Of a stretch of 5,521 nucleotides of DNA, positions 1 to 5,521 are shown one piece after another (the first letter of the stretch is position 1; each line of letters opens with the position of its first letter). The position numbers were made by a program, and so were the translations under genes. The notes under the pieces are model-generated. The model was not told the DNA's origin, did no database searches, and saw only the letters and a program-made list of their open reading frames with translations. Location: NCBI GenBank assembly GCA_009937085.1, contig JAACDD010000179.1, positions 1 to 5,521 of the forward strand, read 5' to 3'. Source of the stretch: Bacteroidota bacterium (GTDB taxonomy: Bacteria; Bacteroidota; Bacteroidia; Flavobacteriales; Flavobacteriaceae).

Positions 1-711
1 AATTCGCTACACACTTCCAACCAACAGTTTGGTCAACATCCTGTTTTAGTTGGCGCAAATGTGACAGCGTATGCTGCCGTTTTTAACTCCACAGAAGGTC
101 CTATTATTTTGGATGATGGCGCCACCATTATGGAAGGTACACTTTTACGCGGGCCGCTTTATATTGGTAAAAATGCAGTTATTAAAATGGGCGCTAAGGT
201 TTACGGAGGGACAAGCTTGGGTGAAAATTCGAAAGTTGGAGGTGAACTCAACAACGTTGTTTTTTTGGGAAATACGAACAAAGGACACGATGGTTTTTTA
301 GGAAATGCTGTTGTGGGTGAGTGGTGTAATCTCGGTGCAGCTACAGACGCCTCAAATCTAAAAAACGATTATGGTGAAGTTCGCGCATGGAATTATACAC
401 AGCAAAAATTTATTCAGACTGGATTGCAGTTTTGTGGGCCTGTTATTGGCGATCACTCCAAAACAGCTATTCACACTGCCCTAAATACAGCCTCCGTAAT
501 TGGCGTTGGGTGTAATATTTTCTCAACAGGATTTCCGCGAACATTTATTCCGAGTTTTTCTAGAGGAGGGGCACAAGGGCTTTCTGAAAACCGACTTGCT
601 AAGGTTTTGGAAACGGCCAGGGTTGTCATGGCACGTCGAGGGGAAGAACTCAGTGCATCTGCAGAACAAGTACTTACCCATGTTTTTGAATCCACTGCAA
701 ATTTTCGTTAG
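1..711 (+). CDS. GlmU-like left-handed beta-helix acetyltransferase, 5'-truncated
   Basis: The frame is open from base 1 to a TAG at 709-711, giving 236 residues. The GTG at 61 is an internal valine codon, not a start, because the 20 codons before it read on without a stop and look like the same protein. The visible part is a hexapeptide-repeat (left-handed beta-helix) domain, with repeats such as IILDDGATI, LYIGKNAVI and AVVGEWCNLGA. The segment GHDGFLGNAVVGEWCNLGA aligns by eye with the GlmU acetyltransferase segment GHLTYLGDAEIGDNVNIGA, which places the expected catalytic histidine at window codon 96 (286-288). The later GPVIGDHSKTAIHTALNT and FIPSFSRGGAQG stretches are typical of the Bacteroidota 'alternative GlmU' family (UDP-N-acetylglucosamine diphosphorylase / glucosamine-1-phosphate N-acetyltransferase). 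In that family an N-terminal nucleotidyltransferase domain precedes the helix; here it would lie left of the window. Likely role: cytoplasmic synthesis of UDP-GlcNAc for peptidoglycan and lipid A. The family call is firm; substrate and bifunctionality are inferred. Confidence 0.85.
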   Translation, partial: NSLHTSNQQFGQHPVLVGANVTAYAAVFNSTEGPIILDDGATIMEGTLLRGPLYIGKNAVIKMGAKVYGGTSLGENSKVGGELNNVVFLGNTNKGHDGFLGNAVVGEWCNLGAATDASNLKNDYGEVRAWNYTQQKFIQTGLQFCGPVIGDHSKTAIHTALNTASVIGVGCNIFSTGFPRTFIPSFSRGGAQGLSENRLAKVLETARVVMARRGEELSASAEQVLTHVFESTANFR

Positions 712-718
712 TCATTTG

Positions 719-751
719 TTTGAGCAATAGCGAACTAGCATTGTATATTTG
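719..751 (+). promoter_or_regulatory. Bacteroidota-type promoter of mtaB
   Basis: A TTTG -33 box (719-722) and a perfect TAnnTTTG -7 box, TATATTTG (744-751), are separated by 21 bases, within the spacing known for the Bacteroidota primary sigma factor. The -7 box ends 14 bases before the mtaB ATG, so the leader would be only a few bases long. The -33 box starts just after the stop of the upstream GlmU-like gene. Confidence 0.7.
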
Positions 752-765
752 TTGAAAATTTTCAA

Positions 766-2100
766 ATGTCTGCTACAGGAACAGTCGCATTTTATACGTT
801 GGGGTGTAAACTGAATTTTTCAGAAACATCTACTATTGGGCGTTCTTTTACAGCTGCTGGTTACAGGCAAGTATCTTTTGATAATGCTGCCGATGTGTAT
901 GTCATCAATACGTGTTCAGTAACTGAAAATGCGGATAAAAAATTTAAAACAATTGTTAAGCAAGCCCTTAAGCAAAACCCCGAGGGTTTTTTGGTTGCTA
1001 TTGGATGTTATGCGCAACTTAAGCCGGAAGAATTAGCTGCTTTAGATGGTGTAGATTTGGTTTTGGGCGCTAATGAAAAGTTTAATGTTGTTGATTTTAT
1101 CGACGGAAAATCAGCTGAGACTTCGGTTCATGCGTGCGCAATTGACGAAGTGGAACAATATGTTGGCAGTTACGCTATTGGTGAACGCACTCGAGCGTTT
1201 TTAAAAGTCCAAGACGGATGCGATTACAAATGTACCTATTGTACGATTCCATTAGCACGCGGATTTTCTAGAAGTGATACGCTTTCCAATATTATAAAGC
1301 AAGCCCACGAAATTGTGTCGCAAGACATAAAAGAAATTGTGCTTACCGGCGTAAATATTGGCGATTTTGGTAAAGGTGAGTTTGGTGCAAAAAAACACGC
1401 GCATACTTTTTTTGATTTGGTGCATGCGTTAGATGAGGTTGAAGGCTTAGAACGCATTCGTATTTCGTCTATTGAACCAAACTTGTTGCGTCAAGAAACC
1501 ATTGATTTTGTAGCACAGTCCAAACGCTTTGTCCCGCATTTTCATATTCCATTGCAAAGTGGTAGCAATACTATTTTAGCGGCAATGCGCCGTAGATATC
1601 AACGTGAATTATATGTGAAACGAGTAGCACAAATAAAAGATCGAATGCCACATGCATGCATTGGAGTTGATGTGATTGTTGGTTTTCCTGGAGAGACTGA
1701 AGAACACTTTATGGAAACCTACTATTTTCTAAATGAATTAGACGTTTCGTATTTACATGTGTTTTCGTATTCTGAACGCGCCAATACGCTTGCTGCCGAA
1801 ATGCCAAACCCTGTTCCAAAAAACGTACGCACTAAGCGAAGTAAAATGCTACGCGGATTATCCTTAAAAAAGCGTCGTGCTTTTTACGAGCAACAATTGG
1901 GAACTACACAAGACGTCTTGTTTGAGTCTGAAAATAAAAACGGGTACATACACGGCTTTACGCCCAACTATGTCAAAGTAAAAACCTATTGGAATCCTAC
2001 ACTTTGTAACACCATTCACCGAGTGGAGCTCACTAATATAGCCGATGACGGTTTGGTAGATTTTGAATTTATAAAAGCTGTAGGGATAAATGTGGCTTAG
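766..2100 (+). CDS. mtaB: tRNA (N6-L-threonylcarbamoyladenosine(37)-C2)-methylthiotransferase MtaB
   Basis: This 444-residue protein has the full methylthiotransferase architecture. An N-terminal MTTase domain (about 1-110) carries the three auxiliary-cluster cysteines C14 (TLGCKLN), C50 (NTCSVT) and C81 (GCYAQ). A radical-SAM domain (about 140-370) carries the CxxxCxxC cluster motif C152-C156-C159 (GCDYKCTYC). A C-terminal TRAM-like region (about 376-436) completes it. Such enzymes use two [4Fe-4S] clusters and S-adenosylmethionine to convert t6A at position 37 of ANN-decoding tRNAs to ms2t6A, which improves decoding. TLGCKLNFSET and the overall length favour MtaB over the relatives MiaB (i6A substrate) and RimO (ribosomal protein S12). 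The ATG at 766 is chosen because family members begin a few residues before VAFYTLGCKLN and because a promoter sits just upstream; there is no clear Shine-Dalgarno. Its stop overlaps the stop of the convergent GNAT-like gene. No defect is visible. Confidence 0.93.
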   Translation: MSATGTVAFYTLGCKLNFSETSTIGRSFTAAGYRQVSFDNAADVYVINTCSVTENADKKFKTIVKQALKQNPEGFLVAIGCYAQLKPEELAALDGVDLVLGANEKFNVVDFIDGKSAETSVHACAIDEVEQYVGSYAIGERTRAFLKVQDGCDYKCTYCTIPLARGFSRSDTLSNIIKQAHEIVSQDIKEIVLTGVNIGDFGKGEFGAKKHAHTFFDLVHALDEVEGLERIRISSIEPNLLRQETIDFVAQSKRFVPHFHIPLQSGSNTILAAMRRRYQRELYVKRVAQIKDRMPHACIGVDVIVGFPGETEEHFMETYYFLNELDVSYLHVFSYSERANTLAAEMPNPVPKNVRTKRSKMLRGLSLKKRRAFYEQQLGTTQDVLFESENKNGYIHGFTPNYVKVKTYWNPTLCNTIHRVELTNIADDGLVDFEFIKAVGINVA

Positions 2101-2390
2101 ATACGCACACCTATGGGAAGCATGCTGCGGTAACGCTTGTTTTTTCGAATAAACCGTACAATTTCTGGGCTTGTTGGCATCATACTTACGTTGCGTTCTG
2201 CAATAATAGCAAGTACTTCTTTAATAAACGCATCACTAAAATCGTTAGGACAATTGTCTTTTGGAACAACAAGTTTGGTTAGGAATATTTTTCGCTCTTG
2301 TTGTGCGTATTCTATTTTGGCGAGTTCTCCTTCAACTTCTGTTTCGAATTGGCGCAAGAAAGAATTGTCGGTAACGTTAATTTTGTCCAT
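2097..2390 (-). CDS. GNAT-like small N-acetyltransferase-family protein
   Basis: This 97-residue protein resembles the short, single-domain GNAT-related family (acetyltransf_CG, PF14542 type) widespread in bacteria. It shows the N-terminal strands FETEVEGELAKIEY and RKIFLTKLVVP, then an amphipathic helix (FIKEVLAIIAERN), and the C-terminal motif PEIVRFIRKNKRYRSMLP, equivalent to the family's P-x-V-x-x-Y/F-I-x-x-x-P/K-x-Y ending. Length is normal for the family. The acetyl-CoA binding loop (Q/R-x-x-G-x-G/A), expected between the LTKLVVP strand and the following helix, is not visible: residues about 46-56 read NCPNDFSDAFI. Catalytic activity is therefore doubtful and the substrate unknown. The start at 2390 is the first ATG and lies 17 bases from a perfect -7 box. 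The gene is divergent from the hydrolase gene and convergent with mtaB, sharing bases 2097-2100 with it. Family call by memory of homologues; function not established. Confidence 0.8.
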   Translation of the reverse strand: MDKINVTDNSFLRQFETEVEGELAKIEYAQQERKIFLTKLVVPKDNCPNDFSDAFIKEVLAIIAERNVSMMPTSPEIVRFIRKNKRYRSMLPIGVRI

Positions 2391-2407
2391 AAAAAATTGC
2401 TAGAATG

Positions 2408-2415
2408 CAAATTTA
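2408..2415 (-). promoter_or_regulatory. -7 box of the GNAT-like gene
   Basis: On the minus strand this reads TAAATTTG, a perfect TAnnTTTG, ending 17 bases before the ATG at 2390. The nearest TTG for a -33 box (complement of 2441-2443) would leave a 25-base spacer, longer than usual, and would overlap the start codon of the divergent hydrolase gene. The -7 call is fair; the -33 is unresolved. Confidence 0.5.
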
Positions 2416-2442
2416 CAAAAAATTACGTACATTTAATTTGCA

Positions 2443-3117
2443 ATGGAAAAGTCGAACGTCATACACATATATATGATGCCTGGTATGGCTGCCAACACGT
2501 CTATTTTTGATTTTATTCAAATGGGAAATTTGTTTGAAATTCATCGCTTAGCGTGGTTTACACCAAAACAGGACGAAACCTTAGTTTCCTATGTTACGCG
2601 AATGTGTGAAAAGGTTACTCACCCGAACCCTGTTTTAGTGGGTGTTTCTTTAGGGGGGATTATCGTTCAAGAAATGTCAAAAATAATTCCATGCCAGAAA
2701 GTAATCATCGTATCTAGTGTTCGCACGCGAAAAGAATTTCCTATTCATATGCGTATAACACGAAAGACAAAAGCTTACCGTTTTTTTCCTACACAATGGG
2801 TAGACAACCTTGAAGATTTTGTTGGATTTATGTTTGGTCCTGCCGCTCGTAAACGTATGGATTTAAACAAAAAGTACCTTTCTGTACGAGATCCAGCCTA
2901 TCTAAGTTGGGCGTTGGACGTTTTCTTTAATTGGAATCAAGAGGAGCCGTTGCCTAACGTGGTTCATATACACGGTACCTATGATTTAGTTTTCCCTGTA
3001 TTTTATTTGAAAGATTATATACCTGTTCCCAAAGGTACACACGTAATGATTGTACTTCGTTCACGCTGGTTTAACAGCAACCTGCCTAAGATTATTCAAA
3101 ACGATTGGAAAGGGTAA
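2443..3117 (+). CDS. Alpha/beta hydrolase (putative serine hydrolase)
   Basis: This 224-residue protein has the landmarks of the alpha/beta hydrolase fold. An early strand and oxyanion-type loop read HIYMMPGMAANTSIF (about 8-22). The nucleophile elbow is GVSLGG, with Ser69 as the presumed nucleophile. Near the C-terminus, VHIHGTYDLVFP supplies Asp181 and KGTHVMI supplies His200, completing a Ser-Asp-His triad. No signal peptide or membrane helix is seen, so it is probably cytoplasmic. It matches a conserved family of Bacteroidota hydrolases of about 220 residues whose substrate I do not know. The first ATG is preferred over the ATG pair at 2473/2476 because homologues, as I recall them, start just before the HIY strand. 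Only 52 bases separate it from the divergent GNAT-like start, with no good Shine-Dalgarno; translation may begin almost at the mRNA end. Its stop is one base from the stop of the convergent membrane-protein gene. Confidence 0.82.
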   Translation: MEKSNVIHIYMMPGMAANTSIFDFIQMGNLFEIHRLAWFTPKQDETLVSYVTRMCEKVTHPNPVLVGVSLGGIIVQEMSKIIPCQKVIIVSSVRTRKEFPIHMRITRKTKAYRFFPTQWVDNLEDFVGFMFGPAARKRMDLNKKYLSVRDPAYLSWALDVFFNWNQEEPLPNVVHIHGTYDLVFPVFYLKDYIPVPKGTHVMIVLRSRWFNSNLPKIIQNDWKG

Positions 3118-3118
3118 A

Positions 3119-3634
3119 CTAAATTTTCTTGAGCTGTTGTTGCATCATCTTGATTTGATCTGTCAACATACCTTGTTTATCCAGTTTTTTTGCTTCATTA
3201 AGAAGAGAAGTAGCTTCGCGCTTACGACGTTTTTGCATCACGATCCCCGCCAAACTTAACTTTGCCATTGCCAAATCATGTTTCATGTTGAGTCCAAGTG
3301 TGATGGCTTTTTTGAAATGACGTTCAGCTTTGGTTAGGTTTTTTTGCGACTCTATTACGCCGTGCAAAAAGAAATAGTAGCCCTGTTGTTTTTGCGTAAG
3401 TGCCAATTCTGGGTTTTTGATGCGCTGTAACCAACTTAGCGTTCCATCAAAATCTTGTTTCCGTAAGCGTAAAAACGACATCAGAATCAATTCATTTTTA
3501 AAATACAGGAAAACAAACACACCCGCTAAGAAAATTAATGCTATTCCATTACCAATATTAGACGCAATAAATTGATATACGGCATAGCCTATAGTGAGGG
3601 CTGCTAAAACAATTTTTATAGTTTTTGGGAACAT
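3119..3634 (-). CDS. Two-helix membrane protein with TPR-like cytoplasmic region (conserved hypothetical)
   Basis: With the start placed at the ATG at 3632-3634 the protein has 171 residues. Two hydrophobic segments (about 5-24 and 29-45) form an N-terminal membrane hairpin. The remaining 125 residues are basic and helical, with TPR-like pairs at about 85-117 (GYYFFLHGVIESQKNLTKAERHFKKA) and 120-152 (LAMAKLSLAGI then REATSLLNEAKKLDK), so the soluble part probably lies in the cytoplasm and binds a partner. I recognise it as a protein conserved in Flavobacteria, variously named TPR-containing or DUF2892-like; I know of no function. An upstream in-frame ATG at 3664 would add ten residues (MCKFATQKKD), but a perfect -7 promoter box lies between the two ATGs, so the longer form is unlikely to be on the transcript. 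A purine-rich AAAGAAAG precedes the chosen start. The gene is divergent from rpmH and convergent with the hydrolase gene. Confidence 0.8.
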   Translation of the reverse strand: MFPKTIKIVLAALTIGYAVYQFIASNIGNGIALIFLAGVFVFLYFKNELILMSFLRLRKQDFDGTLSWLQRIKNPELALTQKQQGYYFFLHGVIESQKNLTKAERHFKKAITLGLNMKHDLAMAKLSLAGIVMQKRRKREATSLLNEAKKLDKQGMLTDQIKMMQQQLKKI

Positions 3635-3651
3635 ATCTTTCTTTTGTGTTG

Positions 3652-3659
3652 CAAACTTA
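3652..3659 (-). promoter_or_regulatory. -7 box of the membrane TPR protein gene
   Basis: On the minus strand this reads TAAGTTTG, a perfect TAnnTTTG, ending 17 bases before the ATG at 3634, the same distance as for the GNAT-like gene. No clear TTG is found at the -33 distance. Its position inside the longer version of the reading frame decides the start codon. Confidence 0.55.
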
Positions 3660-3680
3660 CACATTTAAGTAATAAGGTTG

Positions 3681-3711
3681 TTTGTTGGTGATAACAGATG
3701 TTGTATATTTG
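3681..3711 (+). promoter_or_regulatory. Promoter of rpmH
   Basis: A TTTG -33 box (3681-3684) and a perfect TATATTTG -7 box (3704-3711) are separated by 19 bases, the ideal Bacteroidota arrangement. The 11-mer TTGTATATTTG (3701-3711) is identical to the one at the mtaB promoter (741-751). The -7 box ends 22 bases before the rpmH ATG, giving a short leader. This is the best promoter in the window, as expected for a ribosomal protein gene. Confidence 0.8.
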
Positions 3712-3733
3712 CAGCCATTATAATAAAAACAAG

Positions 3734-3892
3734 ATGAAAAGAACGTTTCAACCTTCAAATAGAAAACGCCGTAACAAACACGGTTTTATGGAGCGCATGT
3801 CTTCAGCAGCAGGTCGCAAAGTATTGGCATCACGCCGTGCTAAGGGACGCAAAAAAGTTTCTGTATCATCTGAAATACGTCACAAAAAATAA
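3734..3892 (+). CDS. rpmH: 50S ribosomal protein L34
   Basis: This 52-residue, strongly basic protein begins with the hallmark MKRTFQPSNRKRRNKHGF of L34 and continues with the conserved GRKVLASRRAKGRKK core. It is a structural protein of the large ribosomal subunit that binds 23S rRNA. The frame is open from an earlier ATG at 3698, but that ATG lies inside the promoter and the conserved L34 start is the ATG at 3734. The C-terminal tail after the RRAKGRKK core (VSVSSEIRHKK) is a little longer than in E. coli L34 (46 residues), as is common in Bacteroidota. It is not next to rnpA or dnaA as in many other bacteria; here carB follows. It has its own promoter and is followed after 25 bases by an intrinsic terminator, so it is probably transcribed alone for the most part. 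Confidence 0.97.
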   Translation: MKRTFQPSNRKRRNKHGFMERMSSAAGRKVLASRRAKGRKKVSVSSEIRHKK

Positions 3893-3917
3893 GTGAATAA
3901 ATCGTTGAAAACATCGA

Positions 3918-3947
3918 GGTGCTACTTTACGAGTAGCGCCTTTTTTT
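3918..3947 (+). terminator. Intrinsic terminator of rpmH
   Basis: A 9-bp stem, GGTGCTACT (3918-3926) pairing with AGTAGCGCC (3932-3940) with a single G-T wobble, closes a 5-base loop and is followed directly by seven T's (3941-3947). It lies between the rpmH stop and the carB start and should end most rpmH transcripts. Confidence 0.9.
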
Positions 3948-3990
3948 GTATATATTCGAAAGAATTTTGACCACCTTTTAGCAACAGCAT

Positions 3991-5521
3991 ATGCCAAAAA
4001 GAAAAGACTTAAATAGCATACTCATCATCGGATCTGGACCCATTGTAATTGGCCAGGCATGCGAATTTGATTACTCAGGATCGCAATCGTTACGTTCACT
4101 CAGAGAAGACGGAATTGAAACCATTCTTATCAATTCCAATCCCGCAACTATCATGACTGATCCTTCTATGGCAGATCATGTGTATTTGTTGCCACTGACA
4201 ACAAAATCCCTGATTAAAATCCTGAAAGCGCATCCACAAATTGATGCTGTATTGCCTACCATGGGTGGACAAACTGCTTTAAATCTATGTATTGAAGCGG
4301 ATGAAAAAGGGATATGGAAGGATTTTGACGTAAAACTTATTGGTGTAAATATTGATGCGATAAATATTACCGAAGACCGCGAGAAGTTCCGTGAGCTTAT
4401 GGGTAAAATTGATGTGCCAATGGCACCACAAGCCACAGCTACATCGTTCTTAAAAGGAAAAGAAATTGCACAGCAATTTGGTTTTCCATTGTGTATTCGT
4501 GCTTCCTACACACTTGGTGGTGCAGGTGCTGCTATTGTTTACAAGGAGGAAGATTTGGATGAACTCATGCGCCGTGGATTGGAAAGTTCTCCTATTCATG
4601 AAGTTATGATTGACAAAGCCATGATGGGCTGGAAAGAATACGAGTTGGAATTATTGCGCGATAATAACGACAATGTAGTCATTATATGTTCTATTGAAAA
4701 TATGGATCCGATGGGAATTCACACGGGTGATTCCATTACCGTAGCGCCAGCAATGACACTTTCCGATAGAACGTATCAGAAAATGCGTGATATGGCTATC
4801 AAGATGATGCGCAGCATTGGCGATTTTGCCGGCGGTTGTAACGTACAATTTGCGGTGAGTCCTGATGATAAAGAAGATATTATTGCCATTGAAATCAATC
4901 CACGTGTATCGCGTTCTTCTGCATTGGCAAGTAAAGCTACCGGATACCCCATTGCAAAAGTTGCTACCAAACTGGCGATTGGATATAGATTAGACGAGTT
5001 AGATAATCAGATTACAAAATCTACTTCGGCGCTGTTTGAACCAACATTAGACTACGTTATTGTTAAAATTCCACGTTGGAACTTTGATAAATTTGAAGGC
5101 TCTGATCGTACGTTAGGCCTACAAATGAAGGCTGTTGGCGAGGTTATGGGCATTGGTCGTTCGTTTCAAGAAGCATTACATAAAGCCACGCAATCATTGG
5201 AAATTAAGCGCAATGGATTGGGTGCAGATGGAAAAGGCTATACCGATTACAATCAAATTATTGATAAGCTCACAAACGCCTCTTGGGATAGGGTCTTTGT
5301 GATTTATGATGCCATAGCCATGGGTATTCCGTTGAGTAAAATCTACGACATCACCAAAATTGACATGTGGTATTTGAAACAGTATGAAGAGCTGTTCCAC
5401 TTACAGAAAGAAATTTCTACCTACACTATTGACAGCATTGATAAGGAATTGCTGCTGGAAGCAAAGCAAAAAGGCTATGGCGACCGACAAATTGCGCACA
5501 TGTTGGGTTGTTTGGAAAGTG
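3991..5521 (+). CDS. carB: Carbamoyl-phosphate synthase large subunit, N-terminal half (3'-truncated)
   Basis: The frame is open from the ATG at 3991 to the right edge: 510 codons plus one base with no stop. It makes carbamoyl phosphate from bicarbonate, ammonia (from glutamine via the small subunit CarA) and two ATP, feeding pyrimidine and arginine synthesis in the cytoplasm. The N-terminus (ILIIGSGPIVIGQACEFDYSG, about 10-30) and SNPATIMTD (49-57) are classic CarB. The carboxyphosphate ATP-grasp domain runs to about 400, with R130, R170, E216, Q286, E301 and N303 matching the ATP and metal ligands of E. coli CarB (one- or two-residue offset, aligned by eye). From about 400 the oligomerisation domain begins (WDRVFVIYDAIAMG, KIDMWYLKQYEEL). 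The second, carbamate-phosphorylating ATP-grasp and the allosteric domain lie beyond the window. carA is not beside it. No SD is visible; it follows the rpmH terminator, and its own promoter is not clear. No frameshift or missing ligand is visible. Confidence 0.97.
   Translation, partial: MPKRKDLNSILIIGSGPIVIGQACEFDYSGSQSLRSLREDGIETILINSNPATIMTDPSMADHVYLLPLTTKSLIKILKAHPQIDAVLPTMGGQTALNLCIEADEKGIWKDFDVKLIGVNIDAINITEDREKFRELMGKIDVPMAPQATATSFLKGKEIAQQFGFPLCIRASYTLGGAGAAIVYKEEDLDELMRRGLESSPIHEVMIDKAMMGWKEYELELLRDNNDNVVIICSIENMDPMGIHTGDSITVAPAMTLSDRTYQKMRDMAIKMMRSIGDFAGGCNVQFAVSPDDKEDIIAIEINPRVSRSSALASKATGYPIAKVATKLAIGYRLDELDNQITKSTSALFEPTLDYVIVKIPRWNFDKFEGSDRTLGLQMKAVGEVMGIGRSFQEALHKATQSLEIKRNGLGADGKGYTDYNQIIDKLTNASWDRVFVIYDAIAMGIPLSKIYDITKIDMWYLKQYEELFHLQKEISTYTIDSIDKELLLEAKQKGYGDRQIAHMLGCLES

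Noticed and set aside
1..5. Window opens with AATTC, an EcoRI half-site, possibly a clone end
   Set aside because: Five bases can occur by chance and no vector sequence is visible.
61..63. GTG as the start of the GlmU-like gene
   Set aside because: The frame is open upstream to base 1 and the preceding 20 codons read as part of the same beta-helix protein, so the gene is cut by the window edge.
2119..2126. Palindrome AGCATGCT near the mtaB/GNAT junction as a terminator
   Set aside because: It is short, has no loop or T-run, and lies inside the GNAT-like coding sequence.
2137..2510. Plus-strand open frames across the GNAT-like gene and into the hydrolase gene
   Set aside because: They are antisense to, or out of frame with, recognisable proteins and resemble no known family.
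3698..3733. A 12-residue N-terminal extension of L34 from the ATG at 3698
   Set aside because: This ATG lies within the promoter, and L34 begins universally with MKRTFQPS or a close variant, encoded from 3734.
3949..3969. Candidate carB promoter boxes TATATTCG (3951-3958) and GAATTTTG (3962-3969)
   Set aside because: Each has one mismatch to TAnnTTTG and neither has a TTG at the expected -33 distance, so I do not list them as a promoter.
4176..5400. Several minus-strand open frames opposite carB
   Set aside because: They overlap an unmistakable carB reading frame, have no recognisable protein features, and are shadows of it.

Overview
The window looks like ordinary chromosomal housekeeping DNA from a member of the Bacteroidota, most likely the family Flavobacteriaceae. 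Three things point there. The protein sequences match what I remember of flavobacterial GlmU-like, MtaB, CarB and small conserved proteins. The DNA is AT-rich. Four intergenic regions carry the Bacteroidota-type -7 box TAnnTTTG, in two cases with a TTTG -33 box at the right spacing, and Shine-Dalgarno sequences are weak or absent. I see no mobile element, CRISPR array, tRNA or rRNA. No stretch without a gene is longer than about 100 bases.

Layout from left to right: (1) the 3' two-thirds or so of a left-handed beta-helix acetyltransferase gene of the Bacteroidota GlmU-like family, cut by the left edge (+); (2) mtaB, a radical-SAM tRNA methylthiotransferase, with its own promoter (+); (3) a 97-residue GNAT-like protein (-), tail-to-tail with mtaB and overlapping it by 4 bases; (4) an alpha/beta hydrolase (+), divergent from the GNAT-like gene; (5) a two-helix membrane protein with a TPR-like cytoplasmic region (-), tail-to-tail with the hydrolase with one base between the stops; (6) rpmH, ribosomal protein L34 (+), divergent from the membrane protein across a roughly 100-base double promoter and followed by a strong intrinsic terminator; (7) the 5' half of carB, carbamoyl-phosphate synthase large subunit (+), running off the right edge. 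carB is the longest coding stretch here, 510 codons without a stop.

The genes do not form one pathway or one operon. Strand alternates (+ + - + - + +), and most genes appear to have their own promoter. The shared themes are cell-envelope precursor or amino-sugar chemistry (GlmU-like), translation (MtaB, L34) and pyrimidine/arginine precursor synthesis (CarB). The most informative observations concern gene structure: promoter boxes that decide the true starts of the membrane protein and rpmH, two convergent gene pairs with no room for a terminator, and an acetyltransferase-like protein lacking the usual acetyl-CoA loop. I found no convincing evidence of a previously undescribed system.
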